The translations under genes were made by a program, and so were the position numbers. A DNA stretch of 64,000 nt, taken from assembly GCA_031769625.1 (NCBI GenBank), contig JAUIMM010000124.1:10428001-10492000 (forward strand), in the 5' to 3' direction. This DNA is from Taudactylus pleione (Eukaryota; Chordata; Amphibia; Anura; Myobatrachidae). Below the pieces are notes generated by a model. It did not search any database. It was not told where the DNA came from and saw only the letters and a program-made list of their open reading frames with translations. Shown piece by piece: positions 1 through 12,062 of the stretch. The first letter of the stretch is position 1. Each line of letters begins with the position of its first letter.

Positions 1-179
1 GCAAATTCGATGGTCGCGATGGTCTCGACCATCGCGGCCATCAAAATGCACGCTCGTATAGCCTGTGGGTGGTGACCCACAGCTATACGAGCGTCCAGAA
101 GGACGCTCCATTTTCATGGAGGCTGGCCCTCATTCAGAGCGTGCGCTCTGCTCAGAGCGTACGGCTCTGAATGAGGGCC
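1..179. mobile_element. GC-rich MITE, right end only (3-bp-TSD family)
   Basis: The right part of a short element made of stacked inverted repeats: a GATGGTCGCGATGG palindrome, an AGCTATACGAGCG palindrome and an AGAGCG(T/C) palindrome. It ends in CTGAATGAGGGCC. The same order of palindromes ends the elements at 4926-5464, 23668-24606 and 50963-51477. It sits inside hAT copy A: the following ATAATGCAAAG continues hAT sequence also seen near 26929. The left end lies outside the window. Confidence 0.75.
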
Positions 180-387
180 ATAATGCAAAGAAAGAGAGAG
201 GTGCAAAATGGAATTGTCCTTGGGCCCTCTGACCCACCCTTATATTGTATGAACAGGACATGCACACTTTAACAAACCAATCATTTCAGCACCAGGATCT
301 GCCACACGACTGTGGCTGAAATTATTAGTTCATTTGGGGACCCCACAAAACAAGCTGGCAATTAATCTTTCCCTGCACAAACTGGCT

Positions 388-3300
388 CTACGGAGGTAAG
401 ATGTCATCCTCATCCTCATCCACCGATTCCTCACACTCTTCAGTGTTGTGTACATCCTCATCCTCACAGAGTATTAATTCGTTCCTGCTGGAATCCACCA
501 CCACAGGTCCCTCTGTAATGATTAATTTTGATGAACATCATCTTCTCCACATTTTGTGGAAGCAACCTCCTACGCCTTTCACTGACAAGGTTCCCGGCTG
601 CACTAAACACTCTTTCGGAGTACACACTGGAGGGGGGGCAACTTAGGTAAAATAGAGCCAGTTTGTACAGGGACCTCCAAATTGCCTCTTTTTCCTGCCA
701 GTACAGGTATGGACTGTCTGACATGCCTACTTGGATGCTGTCACCGATGTAATCCTCCACCATTCTGTCAATGGTGACAGTATCATATGCAGTGACAGTA
801 GACATATCAGAAATTGTTGCCAGGTCCTTCAGTCTGGACCAGATGTCCAAACTTGGTCCTGTCTGCCCTGCATCACCGCCAGCGGGTTGCTTTAGATACC
901 TAAGTTGTTTCCTGGCAGCCCCAGTTGCGTCAGAAAATGAAGAAGGAGTTATTGACGTGTCACGTTCCACTTCAGCTGACAGTGTTTTCACCAGCAGGTC
1001 TTTGCACCTCTGCAGGGTTGTGTCTGCCAGAAAGAGATACACCACATAGGCTTTTAACCTAGGATCGAGCATGATGGCCAAAATGTAGTGTTCTGATTTC
1101 AACAGATTGACCACCCTCGAATCCTGGCAAAGCAAATGAAGGGCTTCATCCACAAGTCCCACATGCCAAGCTCCTCCTTCACTTTCTCCAGCTGCTTCTG
1201 CAAAATCCTGATGAGGAGAATTACCTGACTCAAGCTGGCAGTGTCTGAACTGACTTCACTTGTGGCAAGTTCGAAGGGCTGGAGAACCTTGCACAACATG
1301 GAAATCATTCTCCACTGCGCTTGAGTAAGGTGCATACCTCCTCCTTTGCCTATGTCATAGGTGGATGTATAGGCTTGAATGGCCTTTTGCTGCTCCTCCA
1401 TCCTCTGAAGCATATAGAGGGTTGAGTTCCACCACGTCACAACCTCTTGCTTCAGGTGATGGCAGGGCAGGTTCAAGTGTGTTTGCTCATGCTCCAGTCT
1501 TCGTCATGCAGTCGCTGAATGGTGAAAGTGGCCAGAAATTTTTTGGGCCACCCAAAGCGTCTTCTTCACGTCCTTGTTGTGTTTCAGAAAATTCTGCACC
1601 AGCAAATTTATTGTGTGAGCAAAACATGGGACATGCTGGAATTTGCCCAGATGTAATGCCCGCACAATATTGGTGGCATTGTCAGATATCATAAATCCCC
1701 AGGAGAGTCTAAGTGGGGTAAGCCACTGGGCAATGATTTCCTTCAGTTTCTCTAAGAGGTTGTCGGTGGTGTGCCTCTTACTGAATCCAGTGATACATAG
1801 CGTAGCCTGCCTTGGAACGAGCTGGCGTTTCTGAACTGCTGCTACTGGTGACGCTGCTGTTGTTGCTGCGTAAGCTGATACATCTACCCAGTGGGCTGTC
1901 ACAGTCATATAGTCCTTAGTCTGCCCTGTTCCACTTGCCACATGTCCGTGGTTAAGTGGACATTGGGTACAACCGCATTTTTTAGGACACTGAGGACACT
2001 TTTTCTGACGTCTCTGTACATTCTCGGTATCGCCTGCCTAGTGAAGTTGCATCTAGACGGGTTTTGGTACCGGGGACACACTACCTCCATCAATTGTCTA
2101 AATCCCACTGCACTAATGGCGGATACCGGACACACGTCCAACACCAACCTAGCAGTCGAGGCCTCAGTTATCCATTTTGCTTCAGGATGACTGCTATCAT
2201 ACTTCATCCTCCTCGCTAAGGACTGTTGGAGGGTCAATTGTTTAGTGAAAGTAGTGGTGTTCCTGCTTCCTCTCTGGGATGATGAACGACTCGCAGCAGC
2301 AGCAGTAGGCGTATCAATGCTGGATGCCCTGGAGGAATCCTGGATAGGAGAGTCAGTCATGCCAGTGACATGGCCTGCAGGACTACTTCCAATCCTTATT
2401 AGGGAGGAAATAGATGAGGAGGGAGTTGACGGTGTGGTTTGCAGGCACTTGGATACAACAGGACAAAGGGATTTAGGTGTCACTGGACTGCTTACGGTCA
2501 TAGCCAAAGTTTCTGAAGTTGACAGTAGCTTTTGATGAACGCGCTGCAGGTGACATATAAGGGAGGATGTTCCTAGGTGGTTAACGTCCCTACACCTACT
2601 TATTTAACTTTTACATATGGTACATATGGCAAGACAGTTGTTGTCCGGATTTGAATAGAACTATTGCCAGACCAAAGAGGTGGAATGTTTGGTCTTCTGC
2701 CCAGGCATGACCATGATGGGATTTTTCATCCCATGGACAACAACTGTCTCCCCCAGAGCCTGATTTAAACAAACCATATCACCATCAGAATCCTCCTCGT
2801 TAACTTCCTCCTCAGCGCCAGCTACACCAATATCCTCATCCTGTTGTACTTCAACAGTGACATCTTCAATTTGAATATCAGCAAGTGGACTGTGGGTGCT
2901 CCTTCCAGCACTTGCAGAGGGCGTGCAAATGGTGGAAAGAGCCACCTCTTCCTATCCAGTGTTGGGAAAGTCAGGCATCACAACCGCCGCCACACTTGGA
3001 CTCTCCTTGGGGATTTGTGATATCTTCTTAAACGCACAGTTGTTTTCTGTGCTTTTGCCAGCTTAACTCATTTGATTTTTGTAGCGGGAGGAGGGCTTCC
3101 ATCATCATGTGAAGCTGAACCACTAGTCATGAACATAGGGAAAGACCTTAGCTGTTCCTTGGCACTCCGTGTCGTAAATGGCATATTGGCAAGTTTACGT
3201 TTCACCTCAGATGTTTTAAATGTTTTTTTTAAGGTCAAATTCCTGAACTTTGTCATTTGGGATTTTATATGCCCTCTACTATGACATTGGGCATTGGCCT

Positions 3301-3427
3301 TGGCAGATGACGTTGATGGCATTTTATCATCTATGTCATGGCTAGTGGCAGCAGCTTCAGCACTAGGAGGAAGTGGTTCTTGATCTTTCCCTATTTTATT
3401 TTTATCGGACAAAGTTTTGTACTCCAT
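388..3427 (-). pseudogene. hAT transposase remnant (BED-type), copy A
   Basis: A decayed transposase read on the minus strand from an ATG at 3427 to a TAG at 388-390. Homology to the frame at 27136-30249 is continuous but spread over six ORF pieces (3427-3068, 2945-2661, 2507-1905, 1941-1504, 1476-1099, 1162-464), so several frameshifts and small deletions are present. Still readable are the acidic N-terminal region, the first catalytic region (TTDMW), the CFAHTINL motif and the C-terminal dimerisation block (SERVFSAAGNLVSERRRRLL). The cysteines of the BED finger are damaged. At the site where the main copy has its stop codon, this copy reads CAA CAG, so the ancestral codon was glutamine. The protein cannot be functional. 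Confidence 0.88.
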
Positions 3428-3514
3428 TTATTTTATATTGATATATACGTGCGGCTAAGGCGCACACAAACACAGAAAAGAAGATCTTTTTTTTTTTTTG
3501 GAGTGCACTTTGTG

Positions 3515-3704
3515 TGTGATGGGGTATCTTAAAGAAATATATGGGTTGGTGTTCCCATATCTATTTACATATAATCAATATGACCTCGTTATCTTTATTT
3601 AAACCCGGGGTGCAAATGTCTTAAGTTCATGCATTCACCTAAGTTCTTGTTTGTTTATTTTATTTATAAAATCACCCCCTCTCCAGTTGGGTTTTACTTC
3701 TTGT
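3515..3704. other. Non-array DNA between transposase start and array of copy A
   Basis: AT-rich sequence without similarity to the flanking array units, possibly an old insertion. No coding potential or terminal repeats were recognised. Confidence 0.3.
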
Positions 3705-4925
3705 AAAACCCTGGGGGTTACAGCACCCTTTAACAGACGAGCCAGCCGGCCCTTTACTTATGACACAGGCACACGCTTGTTGCTGCTGCTTTGTTCATGC
3801 ACGTGCGGCTACTGCGCACACAATTCACAAACACAGAAAAGAAGAATTTTTATTTTTTTTGGAGTGCACTTTGGGGGTTACAGCACCCTTTAAAAGATAA
3901 GACAGCCAGCCCTTGATTTATGACACAGGCGCACGCTTGGCGCTACTTTATTGATATACGTGCGGCTATAGCGCACACAATTCACAAATACAGAAAAAAT
4001 TATTTTTTTTGTTTGTAGTGCACTTTGGGGGTTACCGCACCCTTTAACAGATGAGACAGCCGGCCCTTGATTTATGACACAGGTGCCTGCTTGGAGCTAC
4101 TTTCTTGATGCACATGCGGCAACAGCGCACACAATTCACAAACACAGAAAAAATGTTTTTTTTTATTTATTTTGGAGTGCACTTTGGGGGTTACAGCACC
4201 CTTTAACAGACGAGCCAGCCGGCCCTTTACTTATGACACAGGTGCAATGTTGGCGCTGCTACTTTGTTCATGCACGTGCGGCTACTGCGCACACAATTCA
4301 CAAACACAGAAAAGAAGAATTTTTTGTTTTTGGAGAGCACTTTGGGGGTTACACCACCCTTTAACAGATGAGCCAGCTGGCCCTTTACTTATGACACAGG
4401 CACACGCTTGGCACTGCTACTTTGTTGATGCATGTGCAGCTATTGCGCACACAATTCACAACACAGAAAATATGAATGTTTTATTTTTTTGGAGTGCACT
4501 TTGGGGGTTACACCAGCCTCTAAAAGATGAGCCAGCCGGCCCTTTACTTATGACACAGGCGTACGCTTGGTGCTACTTTGTTGATGCATGTGCGGCTACA
4601 GCGCACACAATTCACAAACAGAAAAAATTATTATTTTATTTTGTTGGAGTGCACTTTGGGGGTTACAGCACCCTTTAACAGATGAGCCAGCTGGCCCTTG
4701 AATTATGACACAGGCACACGCTTGGCGCTCCTCCTTTGTTAATGCACGTGCGGCTACAGTGCACACAATTCACAAACACAAAAAAGAAGAATTTTTTATT
4801 TTTTTTGGAGAGCACTTTGGAGGTTACACCAGCCTCTAACAGACGAGCCAGCTGGCCCTTGGTTTATGACACAGGTGCACGCATGGCGCTACTTTGTTGA
4901 TGTACGTGTGGCTACAGCGCACACA
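3705..4925. repeat. Minisatellite array of hAT copy A (about 157-160 bp units)
   Basis: Eight units, each beginning near TTTGGGGGTTACA (about 3711, 3871, 4025, 4186, 4341, 4501, 4658, 4815). Each contains AGCCAGCCGGCCC, a GACACAGGCGCACGCTTGG block, a (CA/TA)CGTGCGGCTA block and a GCGCACACAATTCACAAAC block followed by a variable A/T tract. The array resumes at 5465 after a MITE insertion. It matches the array at 30320-32335 in unit structure but is more diverged. Confidence 0.9.
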
Positions 4926-5464
4926 GGGCCTAATTCAGACCCACTCATGAGCGCTGGGCGCTCGCAAGTGGGTCGTTGTTGGGGTAGTGTGCATGCGCAC
5001 GATGGAGGCGGACACGTTGTGTGCATGTGCGAAACCCGGATAGCGGCGGGCAAGCCGTCGCTACAAAGGGGGCATGCTGTCGATGGTGAGTGATAGCACG
5101 CCCCCTTTGGTGGGCGTGCCGGGGGCATGGCTGCCTAGACGGAGGCGTTCCCATGGGAACGCCTACCATCTGGGGCCGGCCCCACTGACATCACAAGTGA
5201 TGTCAGTGGGAGTGCTCTCAGCTCTGATAGAGCCGAAAGCACTCCAGGGCTTGCGGCCACGAGACCCTACCACAAGGGTCTCGTCGCAAGCCCGATGGTC
5301 GCGATGGTCTTGACCATCGCGACCATCTTTTTGGCCACTCGCTATAGCTGTGGGTGGTCACCCACAGCTATGCGAGCGGCCAGGAGGCCACTCTAAAAAA
5401 AGAGACGGACGGCCCTGATTCAGAGCGAGCGCTCTGTCAGAGCGTCCGGCTCTGAATCAGGGCC
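4926..5464. mobile_element. Complete GC-rich palindromic MITE with 3-bp TSD (ACA)
   Basis: 539 bp with ends GGGCCTAATTCAG and CTGAATCAGGGCC. It is flanked by ACA on both sides (4923-4925 and 5465-5467). Removing the element and one ACA restores the array motif GCGCACACAATTCAC, so both boundaries are exact. It is internally built of nested inverted repeats and has no transposase. A 3-bp duplication fits PIF/Harbinger, but the target is not the usual TWA, so the superfamily is inferred. Confidence 0.88.
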
Positions 5465-5830
5465 ACAATTCACAAACACAGAAAAAAATAATTGTTTTTT
5501 TGCACTTGGGGGAGCACCCCTGATGGACAGATCACCCCCTGGACAACACTACAGCCTTTATGGGACACTGCACAACACAACCTAGCCAGCCCCTATTGAC
5601 TTTAGAGTGGACACAGCCCCTATGGACAACTGACTGCACAACACAGCCTAGCCAGCCCCTATGGACAACAGCAGCACAACACAGCCCAGCCAGCCCCTAT
5701 GGACTTTGGAGTGGACACAGCCCCTATGGACAAGAGCAGCACAGCACAACACAGCCCAGCCAACCCTAACTCCCACCCTCCCTCTTCACTGTCCACAGCC
5801 GGAGTGAAAAATGGCGCCGACACGGGGACC
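5465..5830. other. 5' leader of hAT copy A
   Basis: End of the last array unit, followed by short repeats of CAGCCCCTATGGACAA and ACAACACAGCCTAGCCAG. The same leader follows the arrays at 32340 and 58095. No ORF was supported. Confidence 0.7.
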
Positions 5831-5837
5831 TTTTATA
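5831..5837 (-). promoter_or_regulatory. TATA box of hAT copy A
   Basis: TATAAAA on the minus strand, followed by AGG and, about 20 bp further, the conserved GGCGCCATTTTTCACTC. The same TATA-to-GCGCCATTT arrangement is seen at 32727-32733, 58446-58452 and, on the other strand, 19184-19192. The function is inferred from position and conservation. Confidence 0.65.
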
Positions 5838-5995
5838 GAATCCAAAACCCGCGAGATCCGACAGTGGGATGATGATGTTTTGCCTTGATTTCAGATCCGA
5901 GCCAGGCGGGAAAACTCGAGCCTGACTCGGATCCGACTCGGATCGGAGGGGCTCAGGGGGTTCAGATTCCATAACTCTGAATCCGCTCATCCCTA

Positions 5996-7147
5996 ATTAA
6001 TTCATATAAAGTCCAAACACAGTTGCTACAGTCTCTAACAAGTTAAGCATTTCAAATATCACACTTTTCTATAGTAGACACTATCCTAGTCACCCATTAA
6101 AACCAGCAGAATATCTACTTATTAATAGAACCGCAAAGTCATGCAAGTATATACATTGCCATTCCAAAAGAAGGGATGATTGATAGCAACTTTACATCAA
6201 ACCTTCATCACCCACATAATACACTGATCCTGGACATTACTCATTCAGTTAATTATTTTTTGAGACTCTCAGTCCGGATCAATATCATCTATCAGTTTCC
6301 CTTATTTTCACAGTTTGGCATTACTGGCACCATTCTGCATGTGCAGTTTCCCTGGCTCTCTTTGGTTTAGTGCAGTATTATCAACATTTTAGACCCATTG
6401 AGATCTGTCAACTGACAAATTACCACTATCAGCATATACCATTTATGCTTTTTGTAACCAGCCATCTACTGTTTTGGATCTACCTGACTTTATACCACTA
6501 GATGATATATATGCATACATATCTAAGAATATTTATTATTTGTAACAATACTTAAATATTAGACATGTTTCATGTAGGTTGAGCGCTACAACACTTTCTT
6601 TTGTTTATGCTTACTATATAGGTGAGGGCACCTATAAGTTCTTAGCGGCTCACCACCACAAGGGAGCTCAGTGCGCAGGCTCACTCTGCTATACTATTAA
6701 ACATACAAACATGAAGAGTGCATAAACTTTATACATTATGCAAACATTAATGAGTCACATGTCCTAGAGTATACTGGATTATACTGGATTACATACTATC
6801 TATCAGCAGATCTATGATGGCAAATTCATGGATAAAACTCACCATTGGATGCTGGCTGAGAGGAGCACATGTATGTGGATGTCTGGCTGACCATGTGAGG
6901 AATGAAATGGCTGCCCCTGTACTTACCCAGTATACCCTGAGGACGAAGCTAAGGTGGCCTGTGAGGTTTACAATTACACTACTACTGTGCTGACCACTAG
7001 ATGGGGTCAATATCAATTATGAGTATATTCCGCACTAAGATGTCTATGCTTAATGCATGAGATATGAGACATATGCAGAAGACATGACAGTTAATAGGAC
7101 TTTATTAGTTAGCAATAATACTGTCTGGATACAGTATATGCTCTATT
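5996..7147. other. AT-rich noncoding DNA, nothing recognised
   Basis: No ORF with similarity to a known family, no terminal repeats and no tandem structure were seen in this stretch. Confidence 0.4.
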
Positions 7148-7151
7148 GTAT

Positions 7152-7186
<35 letters not shown>

Positions 7187-8030
7187 TTTATTTATATAGC
7201 GCTTTTCTCCTAAAGGAGTCAAAGTGCTTTACATTTGCCTTTACAGTACAAAACACAAAATAAGCTTAAACAAGGGACATTAGTGAAATGCTTGGGAGGT
7301 AAGAGGTGAGTCTTGAGTCTATTTTTGAAGGATTCTAGAGTGAAGGCCTCTCGAACTGTGCAGAGAAGTGAGTTCCATAAGGTTGGAGCCCCAAAACTGA
7401 AGACTCAACCCCCAGACGAATTCCACAAGATTCTAGGTACTGTTAATAGTCCTTCGTCAATGGATTGCAGTAATCGAGTGGGATGGTAAGGAATCAGAAG
7501 CTGCTTTAGGTACCTTGGGCCATGGTCATGTAGGGCTTTGTAAGTTAGTAATACAATCTTGAAAACAATTCGCCATCTGACAGGCAGCCAGTGAAGGGAG
7601 TAGAGAGTGGGTGTTTTGTGGCTGGAACGGGGATGGTTGGCTTAATAACCTGGCAGTTGCGTTTTGTACCATCTGCAAGCGGTGCAGTTCTTTTTCTGGG
7701 AGTCCAAGGTAGAGGGCGTTGCAGTAGTCTAGGCGTGATGATATAAATGCATGCATGACTTTAGTCAGATCTTCTGAGGAAATTAAGTGCTTGATTCTGG
7801 CTATGTTCCTCAGATGAAAGAATGAGAATTTGATTGTGGCTGATACCTGATGTTTAAGTGTCAAGCCACTATCCAGAACAACAACAAGATTCCGCACATG
7901 TTCAGTGTTTTGTCATTCTGATGTCCCAAGCGTAAGTCCTGTTGGTTTGCTGTGCTGTAGCCCTGACTTGTGACCTATCATAAGGACCTCTGTTTTATCG
8001 GGGTTCAGTCACAGCCAACTGGATTGTGTA
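7148..8030 (-). mobile_element. L2-like LINE fragment, 3' end
   Basis: A 5'-truncated non-LTR retrotransposon on the minus strand. The ORF piece 7897-7526 carries the C-terminal reverse-transcriptase flank typical of L2/Rex-like LINEs (VVLDSGLTLKHQV, ISSRLDYCNALYLGL, LHRLQMVQNATARLL). Upstream frames from 8030 read a degraded KTEVLMIGHKSGLQ-like stretch. The 3' tail contains TTTATTTATATAGCGC and ends in an AAT microsatellite (7153-7186). The catalytic YADD region is missing and stops are present, so it is dead. Confidence 0.75.
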
Positions 8031-8044
8031 CTGTATTTTTAACA

Positions 8045-9205
8045 TTTACTGCAATCACTATGAAGCTTTACTTGCTGGCATAAACAAGGCATATTTACTA
8101 CTGTTAGGGAGGTACATATGCTACCCTAGCTGAGCTGGCCATAAATTGCCTATACGGCCAGGTCTGCAAGTTACTGTAAGCAGATTGTGCCTTTTGGGCT
8201 TTTGCTGAAAATTTAAGAGCACATTCCATCCAATGCCACTTCAATAGCATAATGTCAAAGAGTTTAGTGCAATGGAGTAATGTCTCTATGGTAGGGTTTA
8301 CCAAATAAAAATTAGCCTTATAGATATGGGGCCTTTTAAAAAAGTGCAACATAAAACATTAATACATAAGGGTGAGATTATTATTTAAGGTGGTGTTATA
8401 GGGTCTCACTGTATTATTATTGTATTATTTTTGTTATATATTTATAATATTTGTATTATATGACATTACATTTAATTGTACATTAATACCTTTAATTTAG
8501 TTAGCATGAACCTTTACGATCTTTATGTGCGCTTATGTGTATATGTATATAGAGCTATAAATGTAATGGCAGTTTGAATTTTGTAACATAAAGGTTTGCA
8601 AATAAAGAGAAAACCCTGTCTATTTGAAATGTCAGAGCCGATTGACATAAGCCATCAGGGCTGCACAAAGGCAGCCTTCCAACATGGTGTTGCAGCTTTA
8701 TCTGACGGCCCATCAGCACGTTCTCTCCTACTATCAGTGCTGGGGATGGCAGCTAGAAAGATGAATTTAGATAACTATCCACTAGTGGTTGATAACAAGT
8801 CCCTGAAATGTCAGACAGCACAAAGGGCAGCATTGATTCTTTCCACAGTTCTGCATTTTCCTTTCTTCTCTGCTTATGTTTTTATCCTTTCTAATATAGC
8901 AAATCCTATAACAAAATAATCTGTTTATAGAAAGGCCATTGTGCACTTTGCCATTTTAATCATTTGAATTTATCAAAATCTCCCAACTTTTATTAGCACC
9001 TTAAACATTGACAGTGTTTTAAAAAAAAGAATCTTGTGTCCACAAAGTAAATATTTTAACAGTCTAATAAAGACAATGTTTAATACTATGTAAATATTTG
9101 CTCTACTTTTGAAATATTACTCATATATTCATAATGCATCTCAGTGCCAAACAAATAATTAGCATTTACTTTCCTAAAAGGTATTCTAAACCAAAGATGC
9201 ATTAT
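8045..9205. other. AT-rich noncoding DNA, nothing recognised
   Basis: The open frame at 8596-8919 resembles no family I know and has no splice or promoter support. No repeats with clear ends were seen. Confidence 0.35.
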
Positions 9206-9212
9206 ATATACA

Positions 9213-9242
<30 letters not shown>
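9213..9242. repeat. (TA)n microsatellite
   Basis: An AT dinucleotide run directly adjoining the left end of the foldback element at 9243. Confidence 0.9.
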
Positions 9243-9245
<3 letters not shown>

Positions 9246-9630
9246 TAAGCACAGTGACGGGGGCACCCAATGTCGCATTAAAAGAAAATTTATTAGGCAG
9301 TTTGACAAAATCAGAAGTCAAATATGCGTACCGACATTGGCGGTCAAGACCACCGCAAGTTGTATGGGTATAAAATATCAAATGTCCGTGGCATACTCAG
9401 CTGCTCCACGTCCGGTCGTCCATGCGCTAGGCGACATGGCCTAGCACATGGACGATCGGACGTGGAGCAGCTGAGTATGCAAACAGACACTTGATATTTT
9501 ATACCCATACAACTTGCGATGGTCTTGACCGCCACCGTCGGTACGCATATTTGACTTCTGCTTTTGTCAAACTGCTTAATAAATGTTCTTTTAATGCACT
9601 ATTGGGCGCCCCATCATTGTGCTTACTTTT
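9243..9630. mobile_element. Foldback palindromic element
   Basis: An almost complete 388-bp palindrome. The outer ends AAGTAAGCAC and GTGCTTACTTTT, the middle TTTGACAAAA/TTTTGTCAAA and the inner GCGCTAGGC/GCCTAGC pair across a loop of about six bases near 9435. Arms are about 190 bp with a few mismatches. There is no coding sequence. It looks like a foldback MITE. A target duplication cannot be read because the left flank is a (TA)n run. Confidence 0.8.
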
Positions 9631-9829
9631 AGATTGTTACCGCCCAGAATTGTGAATACGGGACCAGAGGGGAAGACGCAGACTTTTGTATAGTCTGAGT
9701 GCCAGCAGGATGGCGGGAAAGTCTATTGCTTTAGACCTGTCTGCATCAGTGTGGCAGTACAGCCTGGGACTTGTTGTTCCACAAGGAACTGTTGTGAGAT
9801 AGGTTACACATTGCGCACCAAACTTATCT

Positions 9830-9830
<1 letters not shown>

Positions 9831-9865
<35 letters not shown>

Positions 9866-9870
9866 TATAT
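9831..9870. repeat. (TA)n microsatellite
   Basis: A TA run with one AAA interruption. It directly borders the candidate LTR that begins at 9871. Confidence 0.9.
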
Positions 9871-10898
9871 TGTGACAAGGTCACTGGCATCATAGAGGAA
9901 GGCATGCATATTTGCTCTAGATTCCTGACCTATGTCTTTTGAAACCTTAGTAAGGTATTTGTGTTAGCAGCTTTTTGGGTTATTAGCTTCACAGGAGGCT
10001 AATTAGGGTTTTCAGCTGTGTGGCTGTTTTTTAGTGCTGTGAGGCTGATCAATACAGGGAGACACTGCCTGGGGAAAGGACAGACTTTTGTGTCTCTGTG
10101 TGAGAATCAGGTTGATGAAAGCAGGTAAATTAAACCTGAAAGACCCTTCTAATACTTTGTTAATTAGTGAGCTAGTATTCCCGGTGGAACGATATAAGGT
10201 TCTTGGATACAGAATGTTAATTAAGCCACATAAACCAGTATCTTGAAAAAAGATGCAATTTATTACAACAATAACAAGATATAAAAGAATAATAGTTACT
10301 TAGCTTCAGAATAGAAAATGGTTATACAATCCAGGAGCCTTCGGTCTATTTCAGAAATAGCTGGATGAACAATTTCCTGGCCACCAACTGCAGGCTGATC
10401 CGGGCTTAGGGCAGGCCACTGGAATCTCCTTTGTCTCCTGTTTATATAGTATCCTACTTGTCATACCCATCTAACTCTACTAATATGGACATAAACCTAC
10501 TTCAGACTACTTTATTGGTTAACTACTGATAAGGGCTTTCTAAACTTAACACAGGCGTACATCGCAAAAGACAACGCCTAAAGGATTTATGGCTTGTCTA
10601 CTTTCCACATTCCTGTAGCATTTCATGCCTGATACACCACCTCATGTCTGATACACACATAAGAACCATGAATAGAAATGGCTATCAGTAGCCATTTTGC
10701 TATCCCAATACAGCTAGGATCACTTTTGTATAGTTAGTGCCAGACAGCAAGGTGTTCATTTCTGTTTATTTTGTTTGTTTGTCTAATGAAACTGGCGGAG
10801 ACCAGTTGCAGCAGACGAGTGGACATTGTGTGATTTCTTAGCTGCTGCACAGGGCCATCTACCCCAGGAGATAGTACCAGTTCCCCGACCTTGGTACA
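9871..10898. mobile_element. Candidate solo LTR
   Basis: The segment starts TGTGACAAGGTC and ends GACCTTGGTACA, giving TG...CA termini in short inverted repeat. ATATAT follows on the right and precedes on the left, compatible with a target duplication inside AT-rich DNA. No gag or pol is present, so a solo LTR is the simplest reading. The part 10180-10760 may be a further insertion. Strand and family are not determined. Confidence 0.4.
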
Positions 10899-11827
10899 AT
10901 ATATACACACATGAAATTACCTGGAGTAAAGAAACTAGTTAGGAGACTGCTGGGGAGATCGTTTGATCCTCCTTATTATTCACTGGACACCCTAAGGACT
11001 GCAGGGACCTGCTCAGGAAGTTTGTGGATACATCACCTGGCTATTGCGATAACACATCTACGGTGGACTCATTAATACACCTGTGTTGGAGCCACTCACA
11101 TGCAGTTTTTATTCTCAGGATTATTGGAGAAGCAACGGCTATCCCGATGGTTCTGTGCGGCTGATGTGCACCGCTCTGGGCTAAATAGAGACGCCGGTTT
11201 CATTGAGCTTTTGAGAGGAGCTTCCAGCATGTAGAAAAGACCAGCGATTTCTACGCTGAATACCCCTGGATAACTTCAGTGCTATCATTACACCTAATTC
11301 AAGTGGTAAGCAATCCACTGATATCACCATTCGTGACATTTATTAGTATTTAGCACGGATAAAAGAAGTTGCCGGCTGTTTACCTTCTTTTAACCTATTT
11401 ATACTATCTATACACTGCAGTGTCAACAACTTAATTATTCTGTGAATAAAAGTGGCTCCCCTTTATCGAACATTTGTGATCACCACAAAACTACATTTTG
11501 ATGGAGACATTGTTTCACTTGTTTAAACCCACACTCTGGAGCAGATATAATTGTATCAATTGAATATTTATATATATATATTTTTTACTCCCTGCAATAC
11601 GTATTGAATATTTTTTCTTGGAGGATTGATTCTTTTTTATATTTATTAGCATTAATATCTTTCCTATTAGGAAGAATTTGCTCACACATTGTATTGCAAT
11701 CATTCTGTTTCATTTAATGCTTTTTATTATTATGTGTACTTATGGTATTAATTAAATTTGTTTACAATTTACAATAAACTATATACAGTAAAATGTTATT
11801 GCTGTGATTGATATAGCGCAGTCCCTT
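10899..11827. other. Unassigned noncoding DNA
   Basis: Moderately AT-rich sequence without convincing ORFs. It may be further retroelement debris, but no family-specific motif was found. Confidence 0.3.
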
Positions 11828-12062
11828 TGTATTTTCTAATGGTCCCTAACCCTAATCTCCCCCAAAACCTAACCCTAACCCCACTAGACTCCCAAATCAT
11901 AACCCTCCCCCCCATGGCTAACGCTAAGGGCACCCCGGACTTACCTTTATTCGGGATGCCGTCCACGGTGTTCCGGCATCAGGATTATGATAGGCATTAG
12001 TATTTTGATGCCTATCATAAATCCCTAGCCGGCATGCCACTGTCGGGATTGTGACCCATGGC
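11828..12062. repeat. Dispersed repeat with CCTAACCC-rich segment
   Basis: Irregular CCTAACCCTAACC-like units are followed by CGGGATGCCG..., a segment around AGGCATTAGTATTTTGATGCCT that forms a short inverted repeat, and a terminal CGGGATTGTGACCC. The same arrangement recurs at 46618-46920, so this is a dispersed repeat and not a telomere remnant. Confidence 0.6.

Larger units (their letters stand above)
180..5995 (-). mobile_element. hAT transposon copy A, 5' end intact, decayed
   Basis: A minus-strand hAT element colinear with the better preserved element at 26502-32893. Order from its 5' end (5995): terminal GCTCATCCCTA, TATA promoter, CAGCCCCTATGGACAA-rich leader, minisatellite array, transposase remnant, 3' leader. 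The 3' terminus lies beyond the window edge because a MITE (1-179) interrupts it. A second MITE (4926-5464) sits in the array. The copy is older than the main element, judging by its several frameshifts. Confidence 0.85.

Noticed and set aside
401..646. Serine-rich ORF on the plus strand (also at 27074, 55614, 62535)
   Set aside because: Antisense of the acidic C-terminus of the hAT transposase (GAG/GAT codons read backwards as serine codons).
11828..11882. Interstitial telomere
   Set aside because: Units are irregular and the flanking sequence recurs at 46618-46920, so it is a dispersed repeat.
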